Assembly (NCBI RefSeq): GCF_024206495.1
Contig: NZ_JAMBPQ010000002.1
Span: 124,001 to 188,000 of the forward strand
Length of the DNA stretch: 64,000 bases
Reading direction: 5' to 3'
From: Paraburkholderia sp. CNPSo 3272
GTDB lineage: Bacteria; Pseudomonadota; Gammaproteobacteria; Burkholderiales; Burkholderiaceae
Shown here: positions 9,418-18,966 of the stretch, in pieces
How positions within the stretch are numbered: the first letter of the stretch is position 1
Layout: each line of letters starts with the position of its first letter
The notes under the pieces: model-generated
What the model was told of the DNA's origin: nothing
The model's input: only the letters and a program-made list of their open reading frames with translations
Databases searched by the model: none
Program-made: the position numbers and the translations under genes

Positions 9418-10707
9418 ATGAACGCAGTTTCCGGCAGCGCGAACGACACATCCACCGGCGCGAACGCGCCCGCCCATTTCGACCACGATGTCACGATCGT
9501 CGGCGCGGGGCCGGTAGGTCTCGCGCTCGCGGGTTGGCTCGCCCGGCGCAGCGCCACGCAAGGGCTCTCGATTGCGCTGATCGACGCGCGCGAACCCGAG
9601 GACAGCGCAGGCGATCCGCGCGCCATCGCCGTTTCGCAAGGCAGCCGCACGCTGCTCGAAGCGCTCGCGTGGCCGCACGACGCCACGCCCATCGAGCGCA
9701 TCCATGTTTCGCAGCGCGGCCATTTCGGGCGCACGCTGATCGACCGCCACGACTACGACTTGCCCGCGCTCGGCTACGTGGCGCGCTACGGCGCGATCGT
9801 TCAGGCGCTCGCGCAGGCCGTGCGCGGCACGCCGGTGCACTGGCTGCATCACGCCCAGGCCCACGATCCTGTCGCGGAGAACGATGGCGTGACGCTGCCG
9901 GTCGCGAGCGCGGGGGTCGAACGGCATCTGCGCACGCGCGTCCTCGTGAACGCCGAAGGCGGCCTGTATCGCACGCCGCCGCCACGCGACGCGCAAGACA
10001 ATAGCGACGAAGGCAACGAAGCCGATGCAGAGGCCGCACCGCCGGGCGCCAAAACCAAACGCACGCGCGACTACGGGCAAACGGCGCTGGTCGGCGTGGT
10101 GACGCTCGCCGCCCCTCAGCCCCACGTCGCGTGGGAGCGCTTCACGAGCGAAGGCCCGATCGCGCTCCTGCCGATGGGCGGCGTGCGCGGCGCGGATTAC
10201 GCGCTCGTGTGGTGCTGCTCCCCTACCCAGGCCGAGCGCCGCGCGCAGCTTTCGGACGCGGAGTTCCTCGCCGAACTCGGCATGGCGTTCGGCGCGCGCA
10301 TGGGCCGCTTTACGCAGATTCACGGCCGTGCGTCATTTCCGCTCGGCTTGAACGCGCTCGACGCCCTCGTTTCCGGTCACGGCCGCATCGCGGCGGTCGG
10401 CAATGCGGCGCAAACACTGCATCCGGTGGCGGGCCAGGGCCTCAATCTCGGTCTGCGCGACGCCCACGCCCTCGCCGATTCGCTCGCGCAGCACGGCGCC
10501 ACGCCCCGCGCGCTCGCCGAGTTCGCGGGCCGCCGCGCGTTCGACCGGCGCCTGACGATCGGCGCGACGGATACGCTCGCCCGCCTGTTCACCGTCGATT
10601 TCGGCCCGCTCGCCGCGCTGCGGGGGCTCGCCCTCACGGCGCTCGAATTCGCACCGCCCGTGAAGACAGCGCTCGCGCGGCAGATGATGTTCGGCCAGCG
10701 GAGTTGA
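9418..10707 (+). CDS. ubiH: UbiH/UbiF/VisC/COQ6-family FAD-dependent hydroxylase
   Basis: Flavoprotein monooxygenase of the ubiquinone hydroxylase family (429 residues). It has an N-terminal FAD Rossmann motif (VGAGPVGLALAGWLARR), a DG-type segment, and the second FAD motif near the C-terminus, where GRIAAVGNAAQTLHPVAGQG is the family signature. Position directly after pepP supports ubiH, but the exact ring position hydroxylated cannot be read from sequence. Residues about 182-217 form a hydrophilic, Asp/Glu/Pro/Lys-rich insertion not expected in the fold. It starts 50 bp after pepP and is probably co-transcribed. Confidence 0.85.
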   Translation: MNAVSGSANDTSTGANAPAHFDHDVTIVGAGPVGLALAGWLARRSATQGLSIALIDAREPEDSAGDPRAIAVSQGSRTLLEALAWPHDATPIERIHVSQRGHFGRTLIDRHDYDLPALGYVARYGAIVQALAQAVRGTPVHWLHHAQAHDPVAENDGVTLPVASAGVERHLRTRVLVNAEGGLYRTPPPRDAQDNSDEGNEADAEAAPPGAKTKRTRDYGQTALVGVVTLAAPQPHVAWERFTSEGPIALLPMGGVRGADYALVWCCSPTQAERRAQLSDAEFLAELGMAFGARMGRFTQIHGRASFPLGLNALDALVSGHGRIAAVGNAAQTLHPVAGQGLNLGLRDAHALADSLAQHGATPRALAEFAGRRAFDRRLTIGATDTLARLFTVDFGPLAALRGLALTALEFAPPVKTALARQMMFGQRS

Positions 10708-10806
10708 GGCCAACTAAGGGTCGCATCGTTTTTTCTTTGAACGCTGCAACGCCGCTGCGCGAGCCGACCAGGGTCCGCGCTGCGCGACCCCGCATCCCGC
10801 TTACGC

Positions 10807-10812
10807 TAAAAT
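10807..10812 (+). promoter_or_regulatory. Putative -10 element of the dusB-fis operon
   Basis: TAAAAT at 10807-10812 lies about 87 bases before the dusB ATG. A clear -35 partner is not obvious. An 80-base leader is plausible, since E. coli dusB-fis is strongly growth-phase regulated, but that regulation is not demonstrated here. Confidence 0.4.
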
Positions 10813-10899
10813 AGACGTTTCCCCTTTTTCAAATTCACGCCGATCGCCGCGCCGGCCGGATTGCCATCCGGGTCGCGGCACCGGCTTCGCCCGCGCGTC

Positions 10900-11967
10900 A
10901 TGTTCAATATCGGCCGTCACACCTTGCGTAATAACCTGTTCGTCGCCCCCATGGCGGGTGTCACTGACAGGCCGTTCCGTCAGCTGTGCAAGCGCCTCGG
11001 CGCGGGCTATGCGGTCTCCGAAATGGTCGCGTCCAACGCGCAGCTCTGGAAGAGCGAAAAGACCATGCGCCGCGCCAATCACGCGGGCGAAGTGGAACCC
11101 ATCTCGGTGCAGATCGCCGGGGCCGATCCGGAAATGATGGCCGAAGCCGCGCGCTACAACGTCGCGAACGGCGCGCAGATCATCGACATCAACATGGGCT
11201 GCCCGGCCAAGAAGGTCTGCAACGTCGCGGCCGGCTCGGCGCTCTTGCAGAACGAGCCGCTCGTCGCGCGCATCGTCAAGGCCGTGGTCGACGCCGTGGG
11301 CGTGGGCCCCGACGCCGTGCCCGTCACGCTCAAGATCCGCACGGGCTGGGACCGCGACAATCGCAATGCGCTCACCATCGCGCGCATTGCCGAAGAAAGC
11401 GGCATCGCCATGCTCACCGTGCACGGCCGCACGCGCGCCGATCTCTATCACGGTGAAGCGGAGTACGAAACGATCGCCGCGGTTAAGGCTGCCGCGCGCA
11501 TTCCGGTGGTCGCGAACGGCGACATTACGTCGCCGCAAAAGGCGCGCGAGGTCCTCGCGCTCACGGGCGCCGACGCCATCATGATCGGCCGCGCGGCGCA
11601 GGGGCGCCCGTGGCTGTTCCGCGAAATCGAGCATTTCCTGGCGACCGGCGAGCTGCTGCCGCCGCCGCGCGTGGACGAAATCCAGTCGATCATGAACGAG
11701 CATCTGGAGGACCACTACGCTTTTTACGGTGAATTTACGGGCGTGCGTACTGCGCGCAAGCATATCGGCTGGTACACTCGCGGCCTTTGTGGCGCCAATA
11801 CGTTCCGGCATCGCATGAATACGCTGGACACCACGCGCGAGCAGCTCGTCGCCGTCAACCAGTTCTTCGACGAACAGAAGGCGCGCTCCGAGCGCCTCGT
11901 CTACGTCGACGACGAGAACAACGACAGCGACGGCAGCGACGAATCAACCGATCGACTGGCAGCATGA
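10900..11967 (+). CDS. dusB: tRNA-dihydrouridine synthase DusB
   Basis: Flavin-dependent enzyme that reduces specific tRNA uridines to dihydrouridine. 355 residues, TIM barrel. NNLFVAPMAGVTDRPFRQLC at the start holds the FMN-binding loop. NMGCPAKKVCN contains the catalytic cysteine in the CPAKK context, and MIGRAAQGRPW binds FMN phosphate. The ATG at 10900 matches the usual family start; a TTG 13 codons upstream is in frame but unsupported. The stop overlaps the fis start by 4 bases (ATGA), the conserved dusB-fis coupling. Confidence 0.96.
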   Translation: MFNIGRHTLRNNLFVAPMAGVTDRPFRQLCKRLGAGYAVSEMVASNAQLWKSEKTMRRANHAGEVEPISVQIAGADPEMMAEAARYNVANGAQIIDINMGCPAKKVCNVAAGSALLQNEPLVARIVKAVVDAVGVGPDAVPVTLKIRTGWDRDNRNALTIARIAEESGIAMLTVHGRTRADLYHGEAEYETIAAVKAAARIPVVANGDITSPQKAREVLALTGADAIMIGRAAQGRPWLFREIEHFLATGELLPPPRVDEIQSIMNEHLEDHYAFYGEFTGVRTARKHIGWYTRGLCGANTFRHRMNTLDTTREQLVAVNQFFDEQKARSERLVYVDDENNDSDGSDESTDRLAA

Positions 11968-12197
11968 GCAAGCACAACATCGAACAATCCGTCCGCGAGA
12001 GCCTTGGCATCTATTTCCAGGACCTCGACGGCAGCAATCCGCACGACGTCTACGAAATGGTGATAGCGTGCGTCGAAAAACCGATGCTCGAGGTGGTGCT
12101 CGAGCAGGCAGGCGGCAATCAGTCGCTCGCCGCCGAGTATCTCGGCATCAACCGCAACACGCTGCGCAAGAAGCTCCAGCAGCACGGCCTGCTGTAA
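11964..12197 (+). CDS. fis: DNA-binding protein Fis
   Basis: Small nucleoid-associated protein and growth-phase transcription activator (77 residues). The C-terminal helix-turn-helix is clear: [20 protein letters not shown], followed by KLQQHGLL, is nearly the canonical Fis/NtrC-type sequence. The N-terminal part is shorter and less like E. coli Fis, as is normal in beta-proteobacteria. It is coupled to dusB by a 4-base overlap; purH follows 70 bp later. Confidence 0.95.
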   Translation: MSKHNIEQSVRESLGIYFQDLDGSNPHDVYEMVIACVEKPMLEVVLEQAGGNQSLAAEYLGINRNTLRKKLQQHGLL

Positions 12198-12267
12198 CGC
12201 CGCTGCGTTTTTCTGGACCTTCGGCGCAGACCCCTCGATCTCTCGGCAATCTACCTCGTTATCCATC

Positions 12268-13833
12268 ATGATCAGGCAAGCGCTCATCTCCGTTTCCGAT
12301 AAGGCCGGCATCGTCGACTTCGCGAAGTCGCTGTCCGACCTCGGCGTCAAGATCCTCTCGACCGGCGGCACCGCGAAACTGCTCGCGGACGCGGGCCTTT
12401 CCGTCACCGAAGTGGCCGACTACACGGGCTTTCCGGAAATGCTCGATGGGCGCGTGAAAACGCTGCACCCGAAGGTGCACGGCGGCATCCTCGCGCGCCG
12501 CGACCTGCCCGAGCACATGGCCGCGCTCGAAAAGCACGACATCCCGACGATCGACCTGCTGGTCGTGAACCTCTACCCGTTCGTCCAGACGATCTCGAAG
12601 GAAGAGTGCTCGCTCGAAGACGCGATCGAGAACATCGATATCGGCGGCCCGACCATGCTGCGCTCGGCGGCGAAGAACCATCGCGACGTGACCGTGGTGG
12701 TCGACCCGGCCGACTACGCGAAAGTGCTGGAAGAAATGCGCGCGAACGGCAACAGCGTGAGCTACGCCACGAACTTCCGCCTCGCGACCAAGGTGTTCTC
12801 GCACACGGCGCAGTACGACGGCGCGATCGCGAACTACCTCACGAGCCTCACCGAAGCGCTCGAGCACAAGTCGCGCAACACCTACCCGGCCATGCTGAAC
12901 CTCGCGTTCGACAAGGTCCAGGACCTGCGCTACGGCGAAAACCCGCACCAGAGCGCCGCGTTCTACCGCGACCTCGCGACGCCCGCCGGCGCGCTCGCGA
13001 ACTACACGCAGCTGCAGGGCAAGGAACTCTCGTACAACAACATCGCCGACTCGGACGCGGCATGGGAATGCGTGAAGACGTTCGACGCCCCGGCGTGCGT
13101 GATCATCAAGCACGCGAATCCGTGCGGCGTGGCGATCGGCGCGAACGCGCTCGAAGCCTACTCGAAGGCGTTCCAGACCGACCCGACCTCGGCGTTCGGC
13201 GGCATCATCGCGTTCAACCGCGAAGTGGACGAAGCCGCGGCGCAGGCCGTGGCCAAGCAGTTCGTCGAAGTGCTGATCGCGCCGTCGTTCTCGCAAGCCG
13301 CGAAGGCCGTATTCGCCGCGAAGCAGAACGTGCGTCTGCTCGAGATCGCGTTGGGCGATGGCCATAACGCATTCGATCTGAAGCGCGTGGGCGGCGGCCT
13401 GCTCGTGCAATCGCTCGACGCGAAGAACGTGCAGCCGCACGAACTGCGCGTGGTGACGAAGCGCCACCCCACGCCGAAGGAAATGGACGACCTGCTGTTC
13501 GCATGGCGCGTCGCGAAGTTCGTGAAGTCGAACGCCATCGTGTTCTGCGCGAACGGCATGACGATGGGCGTGGGCGCGGGCCAGATGAGCCGCGTGGACT
13601 CGGCGCGCATCGCCAGCATCAAGGCTGAAAACGCGGGCCTCAAGCTCGCTGGCACGGCAGTGGCGTCGGACGCGTTCTTCCCGTTCCGCGACGGCCTCGA
13701 CGTGGTGGTGAACGCGGGCGCGACCTGCGTGATCCAGCCGGGCGGCTCGATGCGCGACGACGAAGTGATCGCCGCCGCCGACGAGCACAACATCGCGATG
13801 GTGATGACGGGCATTCGCCACTTCCGTCACTGA
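12268..13833 (+). CDS. purH: Bifunctional AICAR formyltransferase / IMP cyclohydrolase
   Basis: Catalyses the last two steps of purine synthesis, AICAR to FAICAR to IMP. 521 residues. The N-terminal MGS-like cyclohydrolase domain includes [11 protein letters not shown] and [15 protein letters not shown]. The C-terminal transformylase domain carries the K-H pair in [11 protein letters not shown], and [16 protein letters not shown] marks the domain boundary. Start at the first ATG after the fis gap; full length for the family. It shares its orientation with the flanking fis and ruv genes. Confidence 0.98.
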   Translation: MIRQALISVSDKAGIVDFAKSLSDLGVKILSTGGTAKLLADAGLSVTEVADYTGFPEMLDGRVKTLHPKVHGGILARRDLPEHMAALEKHDIPTIDLLVVNLYPFVQTISKEECSLEDAIENIDIGGPTMLRSAAKNHRDVTVVVDPADYAKVLEEMRANGNSVSYATNFRLATKVFSHTAQYDGAIANYLTSLTEALEHKSRNTYPAMLNLAFDKVQDLRYGENPHQSAAFYRDLATPAGALANYTQLQGKELSYNNIADSDAAWECVKTFDAPACVIIKHANPCGVAIGANALEAYSKAFQTDPTSAFGGIIAFNREVDEAAAQAVAKQFVEVLIAPSFSQAAKAVFAAKQNVRLLEIALGDGHNAFDLKRVGGGLLVQSLDAKNVQPHELRVVTKRHPTPKEMDDLLFAWRVAKFVKSNAIVFCANGMTMGVGAGQMSRVDSARIASIKAENAGLKLAGTAVASDAFFPFRDGLDVVVNAGATCVIQPGGSMRDDEVIAAADEHNIAMVMTGIRHFRH

Positions 13834-13854
13834 TCTTCGTCGCACTGGTTGCGT

Positions 13855-13926
13855 GCGGCGCGTCACCTGCACGTGACGCGCCGCTTGTGCAAAGCCCGCC
13901 GGACTTGCGTCTCGCGGGCTTTTTCT
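13855..13926 (+). terminator. Tandem hairpins after purH
   Basis: First hairpin: perfect 12-bp arms GCGGCGCGTCAC (13855-13866) and GTGACGCGCCGC (13873-13884), no T run. Second: AAGCCCGC (13892-13899) and GCGGGCTT (13914-13921) followed by TTTTTCTTT, a standard intrinsic terminator. They separate purH from ruvC. Confidence 0.8.
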
Positions 13927-14022
13927 TTGCGCGGCGCGCCTTGTTCGCTCGCGCCTTCAAGGCTCGCGGCATCTGTGCCGTTCGTTGTACCATCGCAGGC
14001 ACATCCGTCTTCCCCGCATTTC

Positions 14023-14565
14023 ATGAGAATTCTCGGCATCGACCCCGGCTTGCGCGTCACCGGCTTCGGCGTAATCGAGCGTCACGGCCATCAGCTCACG
14101 TACGTCGCAAGCGGCGTCATCCGCACCGCCGATGCCGACCTGCCCACGCGCCTCGGCACCATCTTCGAGGGCGTTTCCACGCTGATCCGCCAGCACGCGC
14201 CCGATCAGGCCGCAATCGAAAAGGTCTTCGTCAACGTCAATCCGCAGTCGACCCTGCTGCTCGGGCAGGCGCGCGGCGCGGCCATCTGCGGGCTGGTTTC
14301 GGGCGGCGTGCCGGTGGCCGAGTACACTGCGCTGCAGCTCAAGCAGGCCGTGGTGGGCTACGGACGCGCGACCAAGGAACAGATGCAGCAGATGGTCGTG
14401 CGCCTGCTCGCCCTCACCGGCACGCCCGGCACCGACGCCGCCGACGCGCTCGGCATGGCGATCTGCCACGCCCACGGCGGCGACGCGCTTGCCACGCTCG
14501 GCGCTCTCGCGCCGGCGCTCGCGAAGAAGGGCATGCGCGTACGCCGCGGACGGTTGATCGGCTGA
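14023..14565 (+). CDS. ruvC: Holliday junction resolvase RuvC
   Basis: Homodimeric endonuclease that cuts Holliday junctions to finish recombination. 180 residues. Catalytic acids are visible: Asp7 in ILGIDPGLR, Glu66 in AAIEKVF, and the C-terminal pair in [12 protein letters not shown]. The ATG at 14023 was chosen because the protein then begins MRILGIDPG as in other RuvC proteins; the upstream in-frame extension is not conserved. Followed by ruvA and ruvB, the usual order. Confidence 0.97.
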   Translation: MRILGIDPGLRVTGFGVIERHGHQLTYVASGVIRTADADLPTRLGTIFEGVSTLIRQHAPDQAAIEKVFVNVNPQSTLLLGQARGAAICGLVSGGVPVAEYTALQLKQAVVGYGRATKEQMQQMVVRLLALTGTPGTDAADALGMAICHAHGGDALATLGALAPALAKKGMRVRRGRLIG

Positions 14566-14672
14566 ATGCGTGGGCGATGCGCCTGGGCGGGCGGCCAACG
14601 TTCCGGACGCGCGCTCCGGACTGCCCTGCCCTCCGCTACACTCTTGAGCTTTCCCTCATCACAGAACCCGCC

Positions 14673-15254
14673 ATGATCGGTCGCATTGCCGGCGTATTGC
14701 TGGAAAAGAACCCGCCGCACCTGCTCATCGACTGCAACGGCGTCGGCTACGAAGTCGACGTGCCGATGAGCACGTTCTACAACCTGCCCGGCACCGGCGA
14801 AAAAATCGTGTTGCTCACGCAGATGATCGTGCGCGAAGACGCGCATCTGCTCTTCGGCTTCGGCTCGCATGAGGAACGCTCGACGTTTCGCGAGCTGCTC
14901 AAGATCAGCGGCATCGGCGCACGCATGGCGCTCGCCGTGCTCTCGGGCATGAGCGTGAATGACCTGGCGCAGGCGGTCACGCAGCAGGATGCGGCGCGTC
15001 TCACACGCGTGCCCGGCATCGGCAAGAAAACGGCCGAACGCCTGCTGCTCGAACTCAAGGGCAAGCTCGGCGCGGACCTCGGCGCAATGGCCGCCGCCGC
15101 TTCGCCTTCCGACCACGCGAACGACATCCTCAACGCGCTGCTCGCGCTCGGCTATTCGGAGAAGGAAGGGCTGGCCGCGATCAAGAACGTGCCCGCCGGC
15201 ACCGGCGTTTCGGAAGGCATCAAGCTCGCGCTCAAGGCGCTCTCCAAGGCCTGA
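14673..15254 (+). CDS. ruvA: Holliday junction branch migration protein RuvA
   Basis: Tetrameric junction-binding subunit that loads RuvB. 193 residues: an OB-fold N-domain ([12 protein letters not shown]), two helix-hairpin-helix motifs ([16 protein letters not shown] and [20 protein letters not shown]), and a small C-terminal domain that contacts RuvB ([14 protein letters not shown]). The ATG at 14673 matches the family start. There is a TACACT element at about 14636, so a separate promoter in the 107-bp gap after ruvC is possible. Confidence 0.97.
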   Translation: MIGRIAGVLLEKNPPHLLIDCNGVGYEVDVPMSTFYNLPGTGEKIVLLTQMIVREDAHLLFGFGSHEERSTFRELLKISGIGARMALAVLSGMSVNDLAQAVTQQDAARLTRVPGIGKKTAERLLLELKGKLGADLGAMAAAASPSDHANDILNALLALGYSEKEGLAAIKNVPAGTGVSEGIKLALKALSKA

Positions 15255-15341
15255 TCGCCCACGCGCACGCTCGAGGCGTGCTGTTAGTTGCGGTGCCATC
15301 GTGATGCCCGGGACGGCCCCGCCGTCGCAGAGTCTGCGCGG

Positions 15342-15347
15342 TACAAT
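15342..15347 (+). promoter_or_regulatory. Putative -10 element of ruvB (possible leaderless transcript)
   Basis: TACAAT lies 6 bases before the ruvB ATG, the same spacing as at pepP. The -35 region is GC-rich without a consensus match. Confidence 0.3.
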
Positions 15348-15353
15348 CGCTGC

Positions 15354-16430
15354 ATGATCGAAACCGACAAACTCGCCGCCAACCACGCCGGCGCCGACCG
15401 CGTGATCGCCGCCACGCCCGCCTCGACTCATGAGGAAGCGTTCGAACGCGCGTTGCGCCCGCGCCAGCTCGACGAATATGTCGGCCAGGAAAAGGTGCGC
15501 GGCCAGCTCGAGATCTTCATCGAGGCTGCGAAGCGCCGGTCCGAACCGCTCGACCACGTGCTGTTGTTCGGGCCGCCGGGCCTCGGCAAGACCACGCTCG
15601 CGCACATCATCGCGCGCGAAATGGGGGTCAATCTGCGGCAGACGTCGGGCCCCGTGCTGGAGCGCGCGGGCGATCTCGCGGCGCTGCTCACCAATCTCGA
15701 AGCCAACGACGTGCTCTTCATCGACGAAATTCACCGGCTCTCGCCGGTCGTCGAGGAAATCCTGTATCCGGCGCTCGAGGACTACCAGATCGACATCATG
15801 ATCGGCGAAGGGCCGGCCGCGCGCAGCGTGAAGCTCGACCTCCAGCCGTTCACGCTCGTGGGCGCGACCACGCGTGCGGGCATGCTCACGAACCCGCTGC
15901 GCGACCGCTTCGGCATCGTCTCGCGCCTCGAGTTCTACAACGCGGGCGAACTCTCGCGCATCGTGCAGCGCTCGGCTTCGCTGCTCGGCGCGCAGATCCA
16001 CCCCGACGGCGCGCTCGAAATCGCCCGCCGCTCGCGCGGCACGCCGCGTATCGCCAACCGCCTGCTGCGCCGCGTGCGCGACTACGCGGAGGTGAAGGCC
16101 GACGGCGCGATCACCGCGAAGGTCGCCGACGCCGCGCTGCGCATGCTCGACGTCGATGCCGTCGGCTTCGACCTGATGGACCGCAAGCTGCTCGAAGCCA
16201 TCCTGCACAAGTTCGACGGCGGTCCGGTGGGCGTGGACAACCTTGCCGCCGCCATCGGCGAGGAACGCGACACGATCGAGGACGTGCTCGAACCGTATCT
16301 GATCCAGCAGGGCTATCTGCAGCGCACGCCGCGCGGGCGCGTGGCCACGCAGCTGAGCTACCGCCACTTCGGCCTCACGGTGCCGGACGACGCATCGACG
16401 GGCGGCGACTGGGAACCGGACGCGTCCTGA
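15354..16430 (+). CDS. ruvB: Holliday junction branch migration ATPase RuvB
   Basis: Hexameric AAA+ motor that drives branch migration with RuvA. 358 residues. Walker A is [10 protein letters not shown], Walker B is [10 protein letters not shown], sensor 1 region is [17 protein letters not shown] (arginine finger context), and the C-terminal winged-helix domain ends YRHFGL. The ATG at 15354 gives MIETDKLAA; the 99-base gap after ruvA contains a TACAAT element. Confidence 0.97.
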   Translation: MIETDKLAANHAGADRVIAATPASTHEEAFERALRPRQLDEYVGQEKVRGQLEIFIEAAKRRSEPLDHVLLFGPPGLGKTTLAHIIAREMGVNLRQTSGPVLERAGDLAALLTNLEANDVLFIDEIHRLSPVVEEILYPALEDYQIDIMIGEGPAARSVKLDLQPFTLVGATTRAGMLTNPLRDRFGIVSRLEFYNAGELSRIVQRSASLLGAQIHPDGALEIARRSRGTPRIANRLLRRVRDYAEVKADGAITAKVADAALRMLDVDAVGFDLMDRKLLEAILHKFDGGPVGVDNLAAAIGEERDTIEDVLEPYLIQQGYLQRTPRGRVATQLSYRHFGLTVPDDASTGGDWEPDAS

Positions 16431-16468
16431 AGGCGCGCCAGCCTCAACGCAGCGCGAGCGAGAGCACG

Positions 16469-17413
16469 ATGTCCGATCACGCCGGCCTCCCGCCCAACGC
16501 TCCCGAACCGACCGGCCTTGCCGGTCAGCTCGTGCGCCGCCTGCGCATGACGCTCGCCGAAAACATCACACATCTCACCACGGGCAGCGGCCAGAAACTC
16601 GATTACTCGAATCCGCCCGGCGACCCGGGCCTCTTCGGCCCTGACGCCGTTTGCTGGAAGGTCCATGCCGATTTTGCCGCGATGATGGCGGGCGGCGTCA
16701 GCGCGCTGTTGCTGCAGGCACTGCATCCGCTCGCGCTCGCCGGTGTGTGGGACCATTCGACTTTTCGCATCGACATCCTCGGGCGGCTGCGACGCACCGC
16801 GACCTTCATCGCCGGCACGACTTACGGCAGCCACGCCGACGCGCTGGCGCTGATAGAACGCGTCAAGCGTATCCACCTCGCCGTGACGGGCACTGCGCCC
16901 GATGGCCGTCCCTATCGCGCGACCGATCCTGCGTTGCTGACCTGGGTGCACGTGGCCGAAGTCTCGAGCTTTCTTGGCGCCTATTTGCGCTTCGTAAATC
17001 CCGCGCTGCCCGGTGAGATGCAGGATCAGTACTACGCCGAAGTCGCGCGCATCGCCGAACTGCTCGGCGCGACGAGCGTGCCGCACTCGCGCGCCGAAAT
17101 CGCCGCGTATCTGCAGTCGATGCAGCCCGAACTCGTCGCGAGCGACCGCACGTTCGAAGTGGTGCGCGTGCTCATGGAAGCGCCCGCGCCGCGCCCGGGG
17201 ATGCGCCCCGCAGGCGCGCTGATCAGGAACGCGGGCATCGACCTGTTGCCGCCGTTCGCGCAGCAGATGCTCGGCTTCGAGACCTTCGCGTTCGCGCGCC
17301 GCGCCATGGTGCGGCCCGGCATGCTCGCGGTGGCGCCGGTATTGCGCTGGGCGCTCGTCAACGGCGTCTCGAAACGCGCGCGGCGGCGGGCGGCGGCAAC
17401 ACCCGCGAAGTAG
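16469..17413 (+). CDS. MpaB / DUF2236 family protein (putative oxygenase)
   Basis: 314 residues. The segment LLLQALHPLALAGVWDHSTF followed by a conserved ITTYGS-like stretch (FIAGTTYGSHADAL) and TWVHVAEVSSFLGAY is the pattern of the DUF2236 family, which includes fungal MpaB and the latex-clearing haem protein Lcp. The histidine in ALHPL is a candidate metal or haem ligand by analogy. No signal peptide is seen; the C-terminus is basic. The biochemical role in this organism is unknown. 38 bp after ruvB, possibly read through from it. Confidence 0.75.
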   Translation: MSDHAGLPPNAPEPTGLAGQLVRRLRMTLAENITHLTTGSGQKLDYSNPPGDPGLFGPDAVCWKVHADFAAMMAGGVSALLLQALHPLALAGVWDHSTFRIDILGRLRRTATFIAGTTYGSHADALALIERVKRIHLAVTGTAPDGRPYRATDPALLTWVHVAEVSSFLGAYLRFVNPALPGEMQDQYYAEVARIAELLGATSVPHSRAEIAAYLQSMQPELVASDRTFEVVRVLMEAPAPRPGMRPAGALIRNAGIDLLPPFAQQMLGFETFAFARRAMVRPGMLAVAPVLRWALVNGVSKRARRRAAATPAK

Positions 17414-17423
17414 GCGCTGCGCA

Positions 17424-17465
17424 ATAAAAAACGGCCAAGCCGCTCGCGCAGACTGGCCGTTGCAT
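17424..17465. terminator. Bidirectional terminator between MpaB-like gene and livK-like gene
   Basis: Arms AACGGCCA (17430-17437) and TGGCCGTT (17454-17461), preceded by an A run and lying between two convergent genes. Confidence 0.65.
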
Positions 17466-17502
17466 GTGCGGCGCGCCGATGCGACGGCGCGCGCCCGCGT
17501 GC

Positions 17503-18654
17503 TTACATCTTCACCACGTCGAGCAGCGTCTTCTTGCCCGCCTTGTAGTTGTAGAGCGAGATCACGCCGTGCTTGAGGTCGCCCTTCGAATCGAAGGTCG
17601 TCTCGCCAATCACGCCCTTGTAGTCCGTGCCCGGGATCTGCGCGAGGACCTTCGCGTGATCGGTGGAGTTCGCGCGCTTCATCGCGTCGACGACGATGTA
17701 CACCGCGTCATACGTGAACGGCGCATCGAATTCGATCGGGTGACCGAAGCGCTTTTGGTACTTCGCCGCGAATGCCGCGCCGCCGTTCATACGCTCGATC
17801 GCCATGCCGGCCTGCGAGCAGACGATATTGTCCGTCGCCGCGCCCGCGAGGTCCGCGAGGCTTTCCGTGCACACGCCGTCGCCCGACAGCACTTTCGCGC
17901 GCAGACCGAGCTGGCGGGCCTGCTTCGCGAACGGGCCGCCCGTGGCGTCCATACCGCCGTACATGATGGCGTCGGGGTTCTCACCCTTGATCTTCGTGAG
18001 GATCGCGCGGAAATCGACGGCCTTGTCGTTGGTCGCGTCGTGCGAGAGCACCTTCATGCCGAGCGACTTCGCCGTCTTCTCGAACTCGTTTGCGAGGCCC
18101 TGGCCATAGGCGGTCGAGTCGTCGACCACGGCCACGGTCTTCACGTTCAGGCTCTTCGCCGCGTAATCGGCGAGCGCGGGACCTTGCTGGGCGTCGGTCG
18201 CGACCACGCGGTACGTGGTCTTGAAGCCCTGCTGCGTGTACGAAGGATTGGTCGACGACGGCGAGATCTGCACGATCCCGGCGTCGCTGTAGATCTTCGA
18301 TGCCGGGATCGACGCGCCCGAGTTCAGATGGCCGATCACGGCCACGACCTTGTCGTCTACGAGCTTCTGCGCGACCTGGGTGGCCTGGCGCGGGTCGGCG
18401 GCGTCGTCCTGGGCGTCGAGCGCGAGCGTGATCTTCTGGCCGTCGATCGTCAAGCCCTTGGCGTTGATTTCCTCGATGGCGAGGCGCGCGCCGTTCTCGT
18501 TGTCCTTGCCGAGGTGGGCCGAACCGCCCGTGAGCGGCCCGACGTGGCCGATCTTGACGACCTGGTCGGCCGACGCGGTATTGCTCGCCGACAGCGCTGC
18601 GAGCGCCATGACCGCTGCGCTCACCGGCAGCAACTTGTGAAGCTTGAACGTCAT
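17503..18654 (-). CDS. livK: Branched-chain amino-acid ABC transporter substrate-binding protein
   Basis: Periplasmic binding protein of the LivJ/LivK family (383 residues). A Sec signal peptide is clear (basic KLHKLL, hydrophobic core, cleavage near ASNTASA). The mature part shows the family elements VKIGHVGPLTGGSAHLGKD and ISPSSTNPSYTQQGFKTTYR, the ligand-contact serine/threonine region. The ATG at 18654 has AGGAGA 8 bases upstream. No permease or ATPase genes are adjacent, so it must work with components encoded elsewhere. The ligand could be Leu/Ile/Val or a related amide. Confidence 0.92.
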   Translation of the reverse strand: MTFKLHKLLPVSAAVMALAALSASNTASADQVVKIGHVGPLTGGSAHLGKDNENGARLAIEEINAKGLTIDGQKITLALDAQDDAADPRQATQVAQKLVDDKVVAVIGHLNSGASIPASKIYSDAGIVQISPSSTNPSYTQQGFKTTYRVVATDAQQGPALADYAAKSLNVKTVAVVDDSTAYGQGLANEFEKTAKSLGMKVLSHDATNDKAVDFRAILTKIKGENPDAIMYGGMDATGGPFAKQARQLGLRAKVLSGDGVCTESLADLAGAATDNIVCSQAGMAIERMNGGAAFAAKYQKRFGHPIEFDAPFTYDAVYIVVDAMKRANSTDHAKVLAQIPGTDYKGVIGETTFDSKGDLKHGVISLYNYKAGKKTLLDVVKM

Positions 18655-18966
18655 TGAACTTTCTCCTGCGTGATTTCTTGGAATACCCGTTCGTACCTTG
18701 GACACTCGGCCTCGCGCTTGTCATGCGCGTGCGTCCCTCTTCAACGCCGGGCCGGGCATGGAGCCCAGTGGCCGGAGCGCCCAAAGGTCGGACAAATATT
18801 AGCAGGACGCTTAACTTCGTGGTTGGGCTTTGGAAAGATCCCGCAAGCGAGCGGAAAGGAAATCGGTGGGGCCGCGGCGTAGGCGAAGCACGGGAGCGGG
18901 GCGCTGGGAGGGGTAAGACAGGAAGAACAGGACAGCGCGGCGGAGCACCGCGCTGTCTGAAAAAAG
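18655..18966 (-). other. Intergenic region upstream of the livK-like gene
   Basis: 312 bp without a convincing gene. It contains a TAATAT (18796-18801, minus strand) that could be a -10 for livK, though without a good -35. A 10-bp perfect hairpin (18931-18940 with 18948-18957) lies just downstream of the phosphoglycerate-mutase gene and probably stops that operon; its T run precedes the stem, so it is not a textbook terminator. Confidence 0.5.
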
